From Apteryx mantelli (lineage: Eukaryota; Chordata; Aves; Apterygiformes; Apterygidae): a stretch of DNA of 64,000 nt. Under the pieces are notes generated by a model that was given only the letters and a program-made list of their open reading frames with translations, was not told where the DNA came from and ran no database searches. The stretch covers positions 128,308,183 to 128,372,182 of the forward strand of contig NC_089978.1 of the NCBI RefSeq assembly GCF_036417845.1, written 5' to 3'. Within the stretch, counting starts at the first letter, position 1, and each line of letters begins with the position of its first letter. This document shows, one piece after another, positions 26,401-36,762 of this stretch. Position numbers and translations under genes: made by a program.

Positions 26401-29400
26401 AATCTCTTCAGGCTGTTGTTAGTACTGCAGGTACATCTAATGGCATCTTTAACCTTAGATACATTTTGCTACAAGATCTTTTGAGTAAAAAAGTTTCCCT
26501 ATAGTTGCGCCAAGATCTTAGCTTTCTTACCATTTTATTAAAAAGACAGTCACCACAAGTACTATACATACCTTTGAATCTGATCAAAATTTGATTTAAA
26601 ATGGTATTTATATCACTATTATTGAAAGTGATAGTGATATTAACTACATATCTTAAGCAGAACTAGAAGTACCAATGTTACCATGAAAGACATTTTGGAA
26701 ACTCTTCAACAACCCAAGTTTTCCAAAAGAAGAAGGAAAACAGGTGCCCTTTTTCCTTGTTAGAAGGTGAATACAAGTTGAAGGACTGGACAAAGAAAAG
26801 GTAGACAAGGAGGTTTATGATGTTTAAGCTTAACTTCTACTTCAGCCAGGCAAGTTGCATTACTAGTATAAAGCCTCACTAACATCTGGCCTAAGGAAAA
26901 GATTTTAGATGTACAGGTGCTTAAACTTTTTTTAATATCACAAAGCTAAAACATCTGAAGTGCAAGATACTTGCTTCCCCTGTCAATACAGACAATCAGT
27001 AGATTTGATAGCACAGGCAACCATGCTATCAGTCCTAAGAACACTTGTATTTAAACTTCAGCCTTACCATTTTTAGTTACCAAAAACTGTTTGTCTGTTG
27101 GCAGATAAGCCTTGACTTTTAGTTCTTCTCCTGAAGCCCTGTAAAATGAAGTGCACCATAAAAGGTTGAGAATTTGATGATACGTAAACAAAAGAACCCT
27201 TCTATTTTCAATTTTTTAACAGGAACATCTTATGTACTCCTCTTGACCTATTCCCAGAATTTGCTCTCCATGACTTTGCTCTTGCCTATACAAAGGCTTT
27301 GATATACAGGCATGGGGTCAAAAAGGTTGGTCATCCCTAAACTATGGAGTTTTGAAATTAAAATATTCTCTGCTTCAAAAACTACTTTCACTTTGAGATA
27401 GGTGACCAAAGACAGGTTGACAGAACATAGTCCCGTCTGTATGACGTTTACCAGGACAGGCAATAATATGTTCCCAGGCATTTGTAGAAAGTAACTTTAG
27501 AAAAAGCAAGAGACAGACCTCTAGAGATATAAAACCTGGCCATCATCACTAGAGCTTAATTTATCTTTGCCAAGCTCACATTACTCAAGCACTGCTTTCA
27601 CCTTCAGTGGTTTCTGGATTGGAAAAAAGTCTGTAACATTCTAAATAGCTTGACCCAAACTGCTGGCACACAGGCCAGATTCAACATCATGTTTTCTCTG
27701 AAAGAGATGGTAAAAAGGCAAGAAATGATGATTTGAGAATGTCAACTCCTCCTTCAACCCTGCATGGCCCAGTATAAAGTCAAGAACCTTAATGAGGCAG
27801 AGGGCACAGGCCCTGCCCATCTAGGCACTGACTGATTAGTTTTTATAATGCAAGACTCCAAAAAAACACAAGAAAATACTTTATCTGCACCCTTCTTGTA
27901 CATGGGAAGGGTAAGGGATTTCTAAGGGCAAGTGTGGCACAAAGTGATCTGATATGGACCAACCTGACTAAATTTAATTATCACATGATTGTTTAAAATA
28001 TAGCACTTTTAAGCAGCTCTTAGCAATTCCAGTTGGATATGGTCTTTTGTTTTTTGAATTAACAATGCTAAGACAAGCTCAGGGAGACACACTGCTAGTG
28101 AGGCTTAGGCATTGAAAGTGTTCACAGGACATAGTAGCTTATGTACAGCCTTAGGAAAACAAAACAAACAAAACCAAAAAAAAAAAAATCACAATTGCTA
28201 CTAGCAAGAGCAATAAATAAGACCTGCCTGACTTAAAGTTTATATAGCCTCATCGTAAAAAACAGTAGAAGTTCTACTGCAAGAGTCAGCATGGTATTCT
28301 GAAATGAGACAACCATTTATTTGCATCCAATGGAAATCATGTCAAAGCATAGGCAGGGATGCAAGCTTTCTATAATTCCTTTGATTTTACTTACCATTGC
28401 CAAGTAGGACAGTGGTGAACTAAGTGATCTCCAGCTGCAACAAACTGTTAAGGGCAGGAAAAAAAAAAAAAAAAAAAAAAAAAAAGAGTGCTGTTAAATA
28501 TAATATAAGGGAACAGAATCTCCAGCTTCAGCAATATTAGTATTTCAGTTGTACATTCCTTTGATAAATTAACTATGTAAAAAAGTAACTGTTTACATCT
28601 GTTTAATAATTTATTTTCACTCCATTTCTCAGTTAGCCTTGAAAGCCCACAAAGATTAAATTGACTTTATCTGAAGGAAATACGTACTAAGCTTCACAAT
28701 AGCAAATTCAGAAAAAATTTCAAAAGCTCTGGTATTATCAGTCTTGCAATTAGCAAGAAAGCTTATTAGACAATTGTTTACTTTGTGATGAAGAAAATGG
28801 TTTTATTTACCAATCTTCCAAGTTTTTAAAGACAGCAAAGAGAGGTTAATGTGAAAAGACTAATAATTGAATTTAAGCTTTCCCCAAAACTAAACTAGTA
28901 AAAGCATTTCTATATTTTCCTCAAGTTTCAGCTGAAAAAAAAAACCCAACAAGAACAAAAAACCCAAACACGCTCAGTTCTCCTTCAGCGGTCAAAACAG
29001 TCTTGCAGCAAGATGAAAAAAGTGAGATTGACACCAATTCATTGAACCCGTTGATAGAACTGCAACAGGGGAATAAATATCATACATTTTAAGTAATGAC
29101 CATAGCTATGATAGTTCTTCACCGATATTGATTAGATATGGATACACAAGTGCTTAGTGCATTGAAAACTTGTGTAGAACTTATTCTAATAAAATATATT
29201 AAAAACCTTCACACTACTTGTTCTTAGTATCCAAGATACTTATTAAAATTGTATCACTACTTGAAAGTGATATTAGAAGAGTCATGCTAGGCTCACGTAT
29301 ACTAACTCATACTCCACCCAGTGAAGTCTAATCCACTGGGCTTTTCTTTCTGCATGAACCCGAGGAAGGCAAACCTGTGTTTAAGAGCGATTTTTTCTGC

Positions 29401-32400
29401 ATTTTGCATCAGTTAGTTTTGAAACTGAGATTCATACTGATTACTACAGTTGCTCTCTTGTTTTGAAATGCCAGTTTATAACATACTTCTCAGTTGACTG
29501 AAAGTTGCTGTACAGTGACACCAAAGGCTTGCTGCAAAAAGATGTCAGCTATTTTCTTGATGTGTTCTCCAAAGCAAGGCATGTCAGCATAGTGGATAAT
29601 ACCACAACATGCGTTCTATATGGATTAACAGATTTAATCTCTGCAAAAGTGATTTCTTTCACCCACTTTCCAGGAAAAGTCTCTAGCAAAAGAGAAATCT
29701 TCACTTGAAAGAAAAGAGTAATTTCTCACAACACACACATGGAAATTTTAAAAGCCATTAGTCTTTGAAGAATGCTGGAGTTTCATGTGTTACAGAATTT
29801 TACATAATAAAAATATATATGCTCAAGTAATTAGAACAATGTTTGTGGCACTGATGTAAAGTGCTCTTTTGGGGTCTAACAGTGTAAGTTTCTAAACAAA
29901 ACCAAACCAACCCAAAAACTTAAGTTTCATTTGCACTTTCTTCAGTTTGGACAGTATAACTAAGCTAGTTGGTGTTTCACTTTCTACTTCCCAAGAACTA
30001 ATGCTACAGTCCTGAATTGGTATTACAAAACTGGCAAGAGAGCAATTTCAGGACGACATTTTTTTTCTACTTTTGGAAAGAACGATTTTATAAGATTTGC
30101 CTGTAATTATATATGAAATTAAAACAGGTGGTGTTCTGAGGTATTAACTAACAAGGACTCAGGCAAGAATTTGTTAAAATTAAATCAAATGCACAGATAC
30201 ATAAAAAGAGGGAGTGGGTGTTGAGCTTGATTAACAAGTCATCTTTAGCCTTATTGCTACTAGATTTATCTTCAGAGCCAAACCACAAGAATTCCACCCA
30301 GTCTGACAATGGTCACTGTCTCAGACTAAAACACTGGAAATATAAGTTAAATTGGATCACTTGGGTAATGAATCTCAAATTCATTCAAAGACAACATCCT
30401 AGCATCTTATAGATGCTGACAGGATGAATAAAATGAATTCTTCAAAGCAGTTATCAAAGGAAATGGTTATACACAAAGATTGTTTTGTTAGATTTAGGTA
30501 GGACTTGAACATAATGGTCAAAGACATCAGAGAGTAGAAAAGACTGTTCAAGGGATGACCAGCAATTCATGCTGAATGTAGCACAGTGTGGTTTTTGCCG
30601 TTCTACAGGAAGGACCTTTTCTTTCATCATTGCTACAAAAGTTTTCTCCCATGGATCAAGTAGGGATTAAGCATTAGTAGAACATTATCTGGACTTTCAC
30701 CAGCAACGGTTATATTTCTGATTCATATATATATATGTATGCATGCACACGTGTGTGGGGGTGGGAAGGGGAGGGGAGAGGAAGTGTGTGTGTAAACTCT
30801 ATATACACACACACGCGCGCACACACAGAGATTATCAGAACAGTAAAACACTATATTGTGAAATGTGTTTTTTGTAGCAGTGCTCTTCTGGACCACTGAA
30901 AGCACAAGCACTTGCACGCCACATAACGTAGCACAAAAATACTAGGTACCAACATTAGGAAAAATACTACTGTTCACATTATTTCCTTGAACCCACCATC
31001 ATCTGTTTTTTTTTTCCATCTTATCTTATCTTTTGCTTTTTGTCTCATCTTTCTTTCATTCTACCCGTCAATCTTAATATTACTTTCTTATGCACCTGTA
31101 AATACAGTGCATTTTCAGAACAGCAGCGCTTTAATATGAGAAAGCACAGAAAAGTCAAATAGCACTGTATGTCAGTCTGTTTTATTTAATTCTAGAAAAA
31201 TTTCTGTTGTTTTTCCTTCAGAGCAGACTCCTTTAAAAACTACTATGCTTGGCAGCAATCCAGAATACAACCAACTTAAAGCAGCTTATAGAGAACAAGG
31301 ACAATTAAAAAAAAAAAAAAAATCATTGGATGCTTGTTGTGGACAAGCATACATAATGATTCTGCCACAGGCTTGGAAAGAACCAAAAGTGAGGTAAGTG
31401 AGGACTGTTTCCAAGACACGAGAGGTACAAGTTCCCCTCCAAATTGTTCATGGGAAGAGCTTCTGAAATCAACACATTTCTGCATTTCTATTCTAGTCCT
31501 TAACTCCCATGACAAACAGAACTGTTGACCCAGCATGAGCTTCCTTACTTGTATTTCAGGACACAGTAAGGGGGAAAAAAAAAATGCACCTCACATTCAG
31601 ATGCCAAGTGTCATCTCAAGAGGAATTCTGCTGTTGATCTACTTCTCCTGTAGAGTAAAAGGGTCATTGAGAACTTCCACTTTGTGGAAATTATTGCTTC
31701 AAGAAGCAATAATTAGTCGACAAAGGCATGAACTGCTTGAAATGAACATGGCTATTTTGAGTAAAAGTTTCCATTACTTTCATACTTTCTAAATATATTT
31801 CTAAGGTTCTAAATACTTACCTCTTCAGGTGTAATTACTCCAGTTTCTTTAAACTTGGACTCCTGCAATAAAGAAAGTTTAGAAATGTTGAGCCCTGCTG
31901 ACACACCAGAGTCCCCCACTTTACTGGTGAAGAAAAATATCTGTTACTTTGTTGCAAAATCTGGGGAATCATCAACAGAACACATATATAAGGTATTTTT
32001 TTTTCTTTATTACTGACATAACAGACTGTAGGAAAGGAAATCCCTTGCACTCAGTATTACATTTGCCAGTAAGAGACAGGAAATCAGTAATTCTCAGTCA
32101 CAGGGGACTGTTCTAAGCTGTGAGCAACAGTACAATGTATCAATACAATGCTCTGAAGTTAAAAAAAAGTCATGAAATGAATGACTGAACCATGTCCATG
32201 GTAGTTAAAATCATGTAGAAAGTTACTGGCTTTTGTGTTCCTGTTTCTATGCCTTCATTACATGGAAACAGTTTTGATTTTCCTCATATCGTCATGTTTT
32301 TGTGGAGGACAAAATAGTTGACAAGAAGCAAAATGATTTAGTTTTATATGGCAAAATGAAACATTTTGCATTAAAGATGACATCTAGAAAGTTTAAAGAC

Positions 32401-34753
32401 AATATTTTTTGCATATTCAAATCTAGAGTGATTCTACTAAGACTTGTGTTTTTGTTTTTTCTGCAGAAAAGCCTCAAGCACCAAGGAAGCCTTTTTCCCC
32501 TAGCATTAGGGATATGGAAGAATAGCTTTTGAACAAGAACAATATTTCCATAGCATAGCTCACTTCTGAAGTTTTTGCCTCATCGATTACTCAAAAGTCT
32601 GTACTGCTAACCATCATTAATACTGTATCACTTTCTGCCCTGAAGAGCTCATGATTTTCTCATCAAGACTAAAAAGCAGTGGCTGAAAAGGACCTCACTT
32701 CTGGCTACAACTTCAGCTCATTCAGTCATTAGTAAAAGCATAAAATAAAATCAGCCATTGCTAAGCATAGTTATTCTTAATGCTTGACATGACCCCTTTC
32801 TCTTGAGCAGACATTTAAGAACAAGATAAGCCAAACAGCTGTTGTACAAACATTGTAGCATCACTATATGCTAATTAACAAAACCAAAAAACCTAAACAA
32901 TCCTAATTTAGCAGTTTAGATTGCTATAAAACTGAGAATCCTTGCTAATGCATTATGCCACCACACAGATGGCAACTAACTGATTAACCTCAAAACCAAT
33001 TATATGCACGAGGCAGCATGCACAAAAATGGGTTTCTGAAATTACACAGGACAAAAGGTAAAGTACCCATCTTCTGTTCCCTTCTGTTCACTTTTTCGTA
33101 CACATTCTGTGCTGTGTAACCTAGTGCAATGCATAGGTCTAATTTCTTTTCAAAGTTAGAAGTTGGAGTATTTATTTCAAACCCCTTTTAAAGGAAACAG
33201 ATATACAGAATATTATCATTTTCTATGCATGGAAGGTTCCACTCCACCTCCCCCAATACATTTTGTTTAGGGACTACCAGAGAGGACTGGGCATTAGAAT
33301 TCCTGCACCCTATGCCCGGCATAAAACACCAACTTTGCAATGGCAACTACACAATGGTAAACAAACCACTTCACCTTTTCCTGTCACAACTTCCCTTTAG
33401 CCTTCATACACTACATGAGCGGGCAACATTAGAAAGGTCCATATTCTATCCAGTAAATAGCATGCTATTTACATCAAAGGGACAAGATCAATCTATAATT
33501 GCATGCCACTGTCTTCTATCCAAAGCTTTAAGCTGTAGAATATGTGGCATATAAGGTTATACTTTAAACCACAAACATTGGCTGTCATTAACAACTACAG
33601 CAGACATTTTTTCCCCCCAAAACCTACAACAAAAACATGAAGAATCAGTAGTGAAAGCACTGATGACAAGTTAAACTCAAACTTTAACATCCAGAGCTGG
33701 GTGTTACATGAAGTATTTGTAAAAAGTAGGTAGAACATGGTACATGGTCTAACAACTGCAAAAAAGCACTTATAATTTGTTTCTACCAAAGTAAACAATA
33801 ATAGGCAACATGAAGGATGTGCAGTTTGCCTTTATAAGCAGGCTGTTACAATTTACTATCAAGGACAATGCAACCTATTTCTACTGTATACAATTATTTA
33901 CTGTACACAGGCTTATACTAGTACAGTAATACTGATACAGAAATAAACTGTAGTACATAACTTTCTAACTGCTTACATAATGGAGATGATACTAGCTTTT
34001 TCTGTTAGCAGAAAAAGTTGCACCCTTATCTAAAATAACTACTGTAATGCATTCCTGAAACCAGACTTAAAGCTATCAGTACCCAAGCACCTTTTCATTT
34101 CCAAACCTGGTCATCCAATCAGCTACAGTTTATCTACTTCAACAGAAGACAGCAACAAGCAAGTTATCCCCTGAGCAGTAGAGCCAGCAACACCCAGTTT
34201 ACCACAGGCCTGTGTCTCCCAGTTGGATGCTCCCACTCCTAATAAGCTGCGAGCTCCAAGTCAGCTCCCCTCTATCCCTAAACACCCCCGCGCCCGGTGC
34301 AGGATCGGGGCCGGTACTTTGCTGCCCCAGCACACCCACCCGGAGAGAGGGTGAGGGGAGACCCTCGGCCTCTGACGTGAAGCCGCCCCGGCGGCGCAGA
34401 CAGCCGAGGCCGCAGGCGCCGGGCCGCCCCCGGGCAGGCGGAGCGACCCCAGGGCAAGCGTGCGCCCCCCGCGCCCCGCCAGGGCGATGGGGAGAGGCCC
34501 GAGCCGGCCGGAGCGGCCAGGAGGAGCCGCTAGCGACCGGGCAAGGAGCCGCACTGCGGGCGGCACCGGCGCCCTCGCCGCGCAGTCTTCCCGCCCCCAC
34601 CCACCCTGCCCCTAACGGCCAGGGAGGGCGCGCCCCGGCCGCCGCGCCCCTCCGCCGCCACGCGCCCGCGCGGGCCGGCACCTTGAGCACGGGGGTGAGG
34701 TACTCGGCCACCTCCAGGGCTTTCCCCTTCACCGTGTTGATGACGTTCTGCAT
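11384..34753 (-). CDS. ATG3: ATG3, E2-like enzyme of LC3/GABARAP lipidation (complete, 12 coding exons)
   Basis: Autophagy-related E2-like conjugating enzyme. It receives LC3/GABARAP (Atg8) from ATG7 as a thioester on its catalytic cysteine and passes it to phosphatidylethanolamine on the forming autophagosome. Twelve exons on the minus strand join in phase to exactly 314 codons plus TAA, the usual vertebrate length: 34753-34682, 31862-31821, 28444-28395, 27138-27068, 25279-25172, 24207-24158, 22308-22227, 21702-21668, 20956-20801, 20311-20184, 13273-13205, 11465-11384. All introns are GT-AG. Visible parts: N-terminal amphipathic helix (residues 1-24, membrane-curvature sensing in the family); acidic flexible insert (about 90-170) that in the family contacts ATG7 and ATG12; LETD at 166-169, a caspase-8 site known in the human protein; E2 core with the HPC motif, Cys264 by my count; C-terminal helix ending in HFTM. 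No frameshift or lost catalytic residue is seen. Identification is from remembered ATG3 sequence. Confidence 0.97.
13205..13273 (-). CDS. ATG3: ATG3 coding exon 11
   Basis: A 69-nt exon encoding [19 protein letters not shown] and GVH after the split Arg codon. Acceptor TTTTTTTAG, donor CACAT|GTATCC, splitting the Met codon in phase 2. Confidence 0.96.
14120..14285 (-). mobile_element. Diverged CR1 LINE 3'-end fragment
   Basis: Plus strand carries atggaatcacagaataact, tctagttcaacc and ttttgaatatctccaaggat, matching the CR1 tail with many substitutions. Short and older than the copies at 18.0 and 24.7 kb. Lies in ATG3 intron 10. Confidence 0.85.
18001..19020 (-). mobile_element. CR1 LINE fragment, 5' truncated, with reverse transcriptase C-terminal region
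   Basis: The minus strand reads as CR1 ORF2. A 170-codon open frame (18871-18359) contains LGPGLFNFF, the RT box FADDTKLGG at about 18763, [14 protein letters not shown], and [14 protein letters not shown]. Below 18359 follows the 3' untranslated tail, ending in the 'tctggagatcatctag' region (plus strand). It is the least diverged CR1 in the window but lacks the endonuclease and most of the RT, so it cannot move. It sits in ATG3 intron 10 in the same orientation as the gene. Confidence 0.95.
20184..20311 (-). CDS. ATG3: ATG3 coding exon 10 (catalytic cysteine)
   Basis: A 128-nt exon encoding [20 protein letters not shown] through [15 protein letters not shown]. The catalytic Cys264 codon (20188-20186) lies two bases from the donor GTAAGT, so the active-site loop is split by the longest intron of the gene. 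Confidence 0.97.
20801..20956 (-). CDS. ATG3: ATG3 coding exon 9
   Basis: A 156-nt exon encoding [20 protein letters not shown] through [12 protein letters not shown] to LWLFGYDE, the first strands of the E2 core. Acceptor AAAACCAG, donor GTATAG; phase 0 at both ends. Confidence 0.97.
21668..21702 (-). CDS. ATG3: ATG3 coding exon 8
   Basis: A 35-nt micro-exon encoding [12 protein letters not shown], which contains LETD. In human ATG3 this motif is a caspase-8 cleavage site and the region takes part in ATG7 binding. Acceptor TTTTCAG, donor GTGAGT; leaves in phase 0. Confidence 0.96.
22227..22308 (-). CDS. ATG3: ATG3 coding exon 7
   Basis: An 82-nt exon encoding [20 protein letters not shown] and then GEAADME, the very acidic part of the flexible region. 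Acceptor TTTCAAAAG, donor GTATTT; leaves in phase 1. Confidence 0.96.
24158..24207 (-). CDS. ATG3: ATG3 coding exon 6
   Basis: A 50-nt exon encoding [16 protein letters not shown] after the split Gly codon. The family pattern here is variable and the reading fits it. Acceptor TTAACAG, donor GTATTT, leaving in phase 0. Confidence 0.95.
24668..24917 (-). mobile_element. CR1 LINE 3'-end fragment
   Basis: Plus strand shows the reverse complement of the CR1 tail: cacagaatggttgagg, aagggacctctggagatcat, tgaatatctccaaggatgga, then the cttcctgtgtttcagttgg part. 3' untranslated region only. Lies in ATG3 intron 5. Confidence 0.92.
25172..25279 (-). CDS. ATG3: ATG3 coding exon 5
   Basis: A 108-nt exon starting [18 protein letters not shown] and running through an acidic EEDDGDGG stretch to WVDTFHNTG. 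Acceptor TTTGCAG, donor GTATTC; phase 1 at both ends. Confidence 0.97.
27068..27138 (-). CDS. ATG3: ATG3 coding exon 4
   Basis: A 71-nt exon completing Trp and encoding [18 protein letters not shown] and the following LVTKN. Acceptor ATTTTACAG, donor GTAAGG; enters in phase 2 and leaves in phase 1. Confidence 0.96.
28395..28444 (-). CDS. ATG3: ATG3 coding exon 3
   Basis: A 50-nt exon encoding [16 protein letters not shown] and two bases of Trp. The acceptor CCCTTAACAG is preceded by a run of 27 T on the minus strand. Skipping it would shift the frame because 50 is not a multiple of three. Donor GTAAGT. Confidence 0.96.
28459..28485. repeat. A27 homopolymer (T27 on ATG3 strand) beside ATG3 exon 3
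   Basis: Twenty-seven consecutive A on the plus strand. Read on the ATG3 strand it is a T-tract ending 15 bases before exon 3, so it forms the polypyrimidine tract of that acceptor. Confidence 0.95.
30724..30828. repeat. Compound TA/GT/CA/CG low-complexity repeat
   Basis: Short runs of (TA), (TG), G-rich purine, (GT) and then (CA)(CG)(CA) follow each other in ATG3 intron 2. Alternating purine-pyrimidine tracts are able to form Z-DNA. Confidence 0.85.
31821..31862 (-). CDS. ATG3: ATG3 coding exon 2
   Basis: A 42-nt exon encoding [14 protein letters not shown] (residues 25-38), with acceptor TTGCAG and donor GAG|GTAAGT, phase 0 at both ends. Confidence 0.96.
34682..34753 (-). CDS. ATG3: ATG3 coding exon 1
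   Basis: Encodes residues 1-24, the amphipathic helix starting [11 protein letters not shown], entirely inside the CpG island. The donor is AAG|GTGCCG, phase 0. The ATG follows a GC-rich leader containing a short GGTC/CCGC tandem run; no upstream in-frame extension resembles the family. Confidence 0.97.
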
Positions 34754-34762
34754 CCTGCTGCC

Positions 34763-34789
34763 GTCGGTCGGTCGGTCGGGCGGGCGGGC
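34763..34789. repeat. (TCGG)n/(GCGG)n short tandem repeat in ATG3 5' UTR
   Basis: Four TCGG units followed by GCGG units lie just upstream of the ATG3 ATG within its expected 5' UTR. Confidence 0.8.
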
Positions 34790-34887
34790 TAAGGCCCCGC
34801 CGGCACAGCCGCCTCCCACGCCCGCTCGCGCCTCTCAGCCAACGACCCCCGCAGCGGCAACGGCCCCGCGAGCACCGCCCCCCACCG

Positions 34888-34897
34888 GTCACGTGAC
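34888..34897. promoter_or_regulatory. CLEAR-type palindromic E-box GTCACGTGAC
   Basis: Perfect palindrome GTCACGTGAC, 135 bp upstream of the ATG3 ATG. It matches the CLEAR consensus bound by TFEB/TFE3/MITF and is also a USF site. TFEB drives autophagy genes, so the site fits ATG3, but occupancy is inferred. Confidence 0.55.
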
Positions 34898-35142
34898 GCG
34901 CCGCACCGCCCTCCCCTTTGCTTCTCCCGCCCCCGCCCTGTGCCGCGCACGCGACACACGGGCGGTAAACGCCGCGTCATGCCCGGCCCGAGGCTCTGCG
35001 CCTGCGCCTGGAGGACCCCTCCCAGCGGCGGCCGAAGCCACGCAGGCGCCGCAGCTGCCACGCCCCTCAGCGTGTGCGCGCGCAAGGGGGGAAGGCGGGG
35101 CGAAGTCCGGAGAGGTGGAAGGGGAAGCGGATGACCCTCTGC

Positions 35143-35152
35143 GCGCATGCGC
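35143..35152. promoter_or_regulatory. NRF1-like site GCGCATGCGC
   Basis: Perfect palindrome GCGCATGCGC, the core NRF1 motif common in bidirectional CpG-island promoters. A related TGCGCCTGCGCC lies at 34,997-35,008. Confidence 0.5.
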
Positions 35153-35179
35153 GGCAGCAGAAGGCAGCAGGCGGGGATG

Positions 35180-35189
35180 ATCACGTGAC
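35180..35189. promoter_or_regulatory. Second CACGTG site ATCACGTGAC
   Basis: A near copy of the palindrome at 34,888, about 290 bp away towards SLC35A5, inside the shared promoter. TFEB/USF-type. A third core CACGTG is at 35,236-35,241. Confidence 0.5.
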
Positions 35190-36609
35190 TGAGGGGGCGG
35201 GTGGGGTCTCTGCGCGCTCCTTGTGACGCCACAGACACGTGGGCGGGGTGGCCAGGAGGGGAGGGGCTGGTTGTCAGAGTATGCGGGCGCGCGGCCCCGC
35301 CAGGTGAGGCCGGGCGGCCTGCGGGAGCGGCCCTGGAGAGCGGCGCGGCGGGGAGGAGGTGGGGGCTTTGCATAATGCGCTGAGCTCGCAGCCGTGTTTT
35401 TGCGGGCCTGCCGGCAAGGCTGGAGCCCCAGGTGATGGGCACTGCGCGGAGCAGCTGGGGCAAAGCGACGCGCGCTATCGCGGCCTCCCGGGGGTGCCCC
35501 TGTGGCTGCCGTGCTTGGCCGGGCAGCCCGCGGGGGGCGGACTTAACCCCTGGTGCGGGGGGGAGGCGTAGGCAGAGGAGGGGATTGCTGCTTCCCCTGG
35601 GAGCGCATAGCAGGCCCGGGGGCTGAGGGGGTGAGGCGTTGGCTGGGGAGCGCCCAGCCCAGGTGCCCCGGCGCCGCCTCCCAGCCCGGCTCGCCCCGCT
35701 CCGCCTCGGCCGCGGCCTCAGAGCCTGAGCACTTGCTGCAGCCCCGCATCCCTCTGAGGCAGGAGCGTGACAGGTCGGGGTAAGCGAGGCGAGGTGGCCG
35801 TTTCTGCGGGATGGGGGAGCGCCGGGCGTCTTTATCAGCCCCAGTTTGCCCCTTCGGGCACCCCTCCTGGGTGTGTGTGTGTCCAGCTTCCATCTACCGG
35901 AGCGCTCCGGGACACGGAGCCGTCCCTCGGGGCCGGGTGGGAAGCGCCCCCCTCCCCCTCCCCCCGGCCCCCGCAGGGTGGAACTGCGCCACAGCTGTCG
36001 CGGCGGCCGTTAACGGACGTCCCGCCCGAGGCGGCCCAGCGCCCCCTCCCCACCGAGCCGGGGCCCCGGTGGTGCGTCTTGCGCACCTCTCTGCCGCCTA
36101 ACGGTTTCGGGCAGTGATGAATAAGTAGTACGTGTACAACTTGAGGCTTCCGCCTCTGAAAACTTACCTTCTTCCACTACCTGGACAAAATCTGGAGCTA
36201 ACTAAACTGCAGATAGTCTCGTGTAGTGGTGCTTTTACTCCACAGCTGCAAAAACTTTTTTTCCTGAAATTAGGAACATGCATGCTTTCTAAAGATACAA
36301 GTTATTAAAGAAAAATAAAAATGTGGTTATTTAATCCTATTAGCTAGTCAGTATTCCACAGATGTCCTCCTTCAACAAACTTTGGGTTTTTTGTGCCACC
36401 TTCTGAGTCACTGTGTATATGCTAGTTATCCTCATTTGCTGGTCCTCATAGCATATTTCTTTTCCCTTAAAATAACTAGAATGAAATCATGGTTTGCAAA
36501 GTATATATCTTTATATAAGATAAAATGCAATAAAATAAGTGCATTTGACCTTGTCTTATCAGTTTCTGAAAGTACTGTTTCTAGCGTGTTTTCCTTTTGT
36601 CGTTCAAAG

Positions 36610-36762
36610 GGCATTGACAGCAAGACAGCAGAATGGAGACCAAGTGCCGTAGTCGATCTGTATTTTGCTCCAAGACAACCATCCATACCTTTCTGCTAGG
36701 AGGGGTGTTTATAGCACTGGGCTCAAGCCGAATCCTCCTGATGAAGTATTCTGCTAATGAAG
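36610..36762 (+). CDS. SLC35A5: SLC35A5 first coding exon (5' UTR tail plus residues 1-43)
   Basis: Acceptor after TTCAAAG at 36609, a 23-nt 5' UTR piece, then ATG at 36633. Encodes METKC...LLMKYSANE with the first membrane helix; donor GTGTTG in phase 1. The ATG is the only start giving the family N terminus. Confidence 0.93.

Larger units (their letters stand above)
28445..34681 (-). other. ATG3 introns 1 and 2 with exon 2 between them
   Basis: Introns of 2.8 kb (31,863-34,681) and 3.4 kb (28,445-31,820). AT-rich, with the A27 run, the compound repeat at 30.7 kb and smaller A-runs. No other gene seen. Confidence 0.8.
34265..36115. promoter_or_regulatory. CpG island with bidirectional ATG3/SLC35A5 promoter
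   Basis: A sharp block of GC- and CpG-rich DNA in an otherwise AT-rich window. It holds ATG3 coding exon 1 reading left and precedes SLC35A5 reading right. CACGTG boxes, NRF1-like repeats and GC boxes cluster between about 34.89 and 35.25 kb, with no obvious TATA box. Possible SLC35A5 exon 1 donors are CCAG|GTGAGG at 35,303/35,304 and GG|GTAAGC near 35,779. Transcription start sites cannot be set from sequence alone. Confidence 0.85.

Noticed and set aside
34212-35180. 322-codon open frame on the plus strand in the CpG island
   Set aside because: GC-rich DNA lacks stops by composition; the frame overlaps ATG3 exon 1 antisense, is Pro/Ala/Arg-rich and resembles no family.
34789-35463. 224-codon minus-strand frame in the CpG island
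   Set aside because: Same compositional effect; it covers the promoter and has no recognisable domain.
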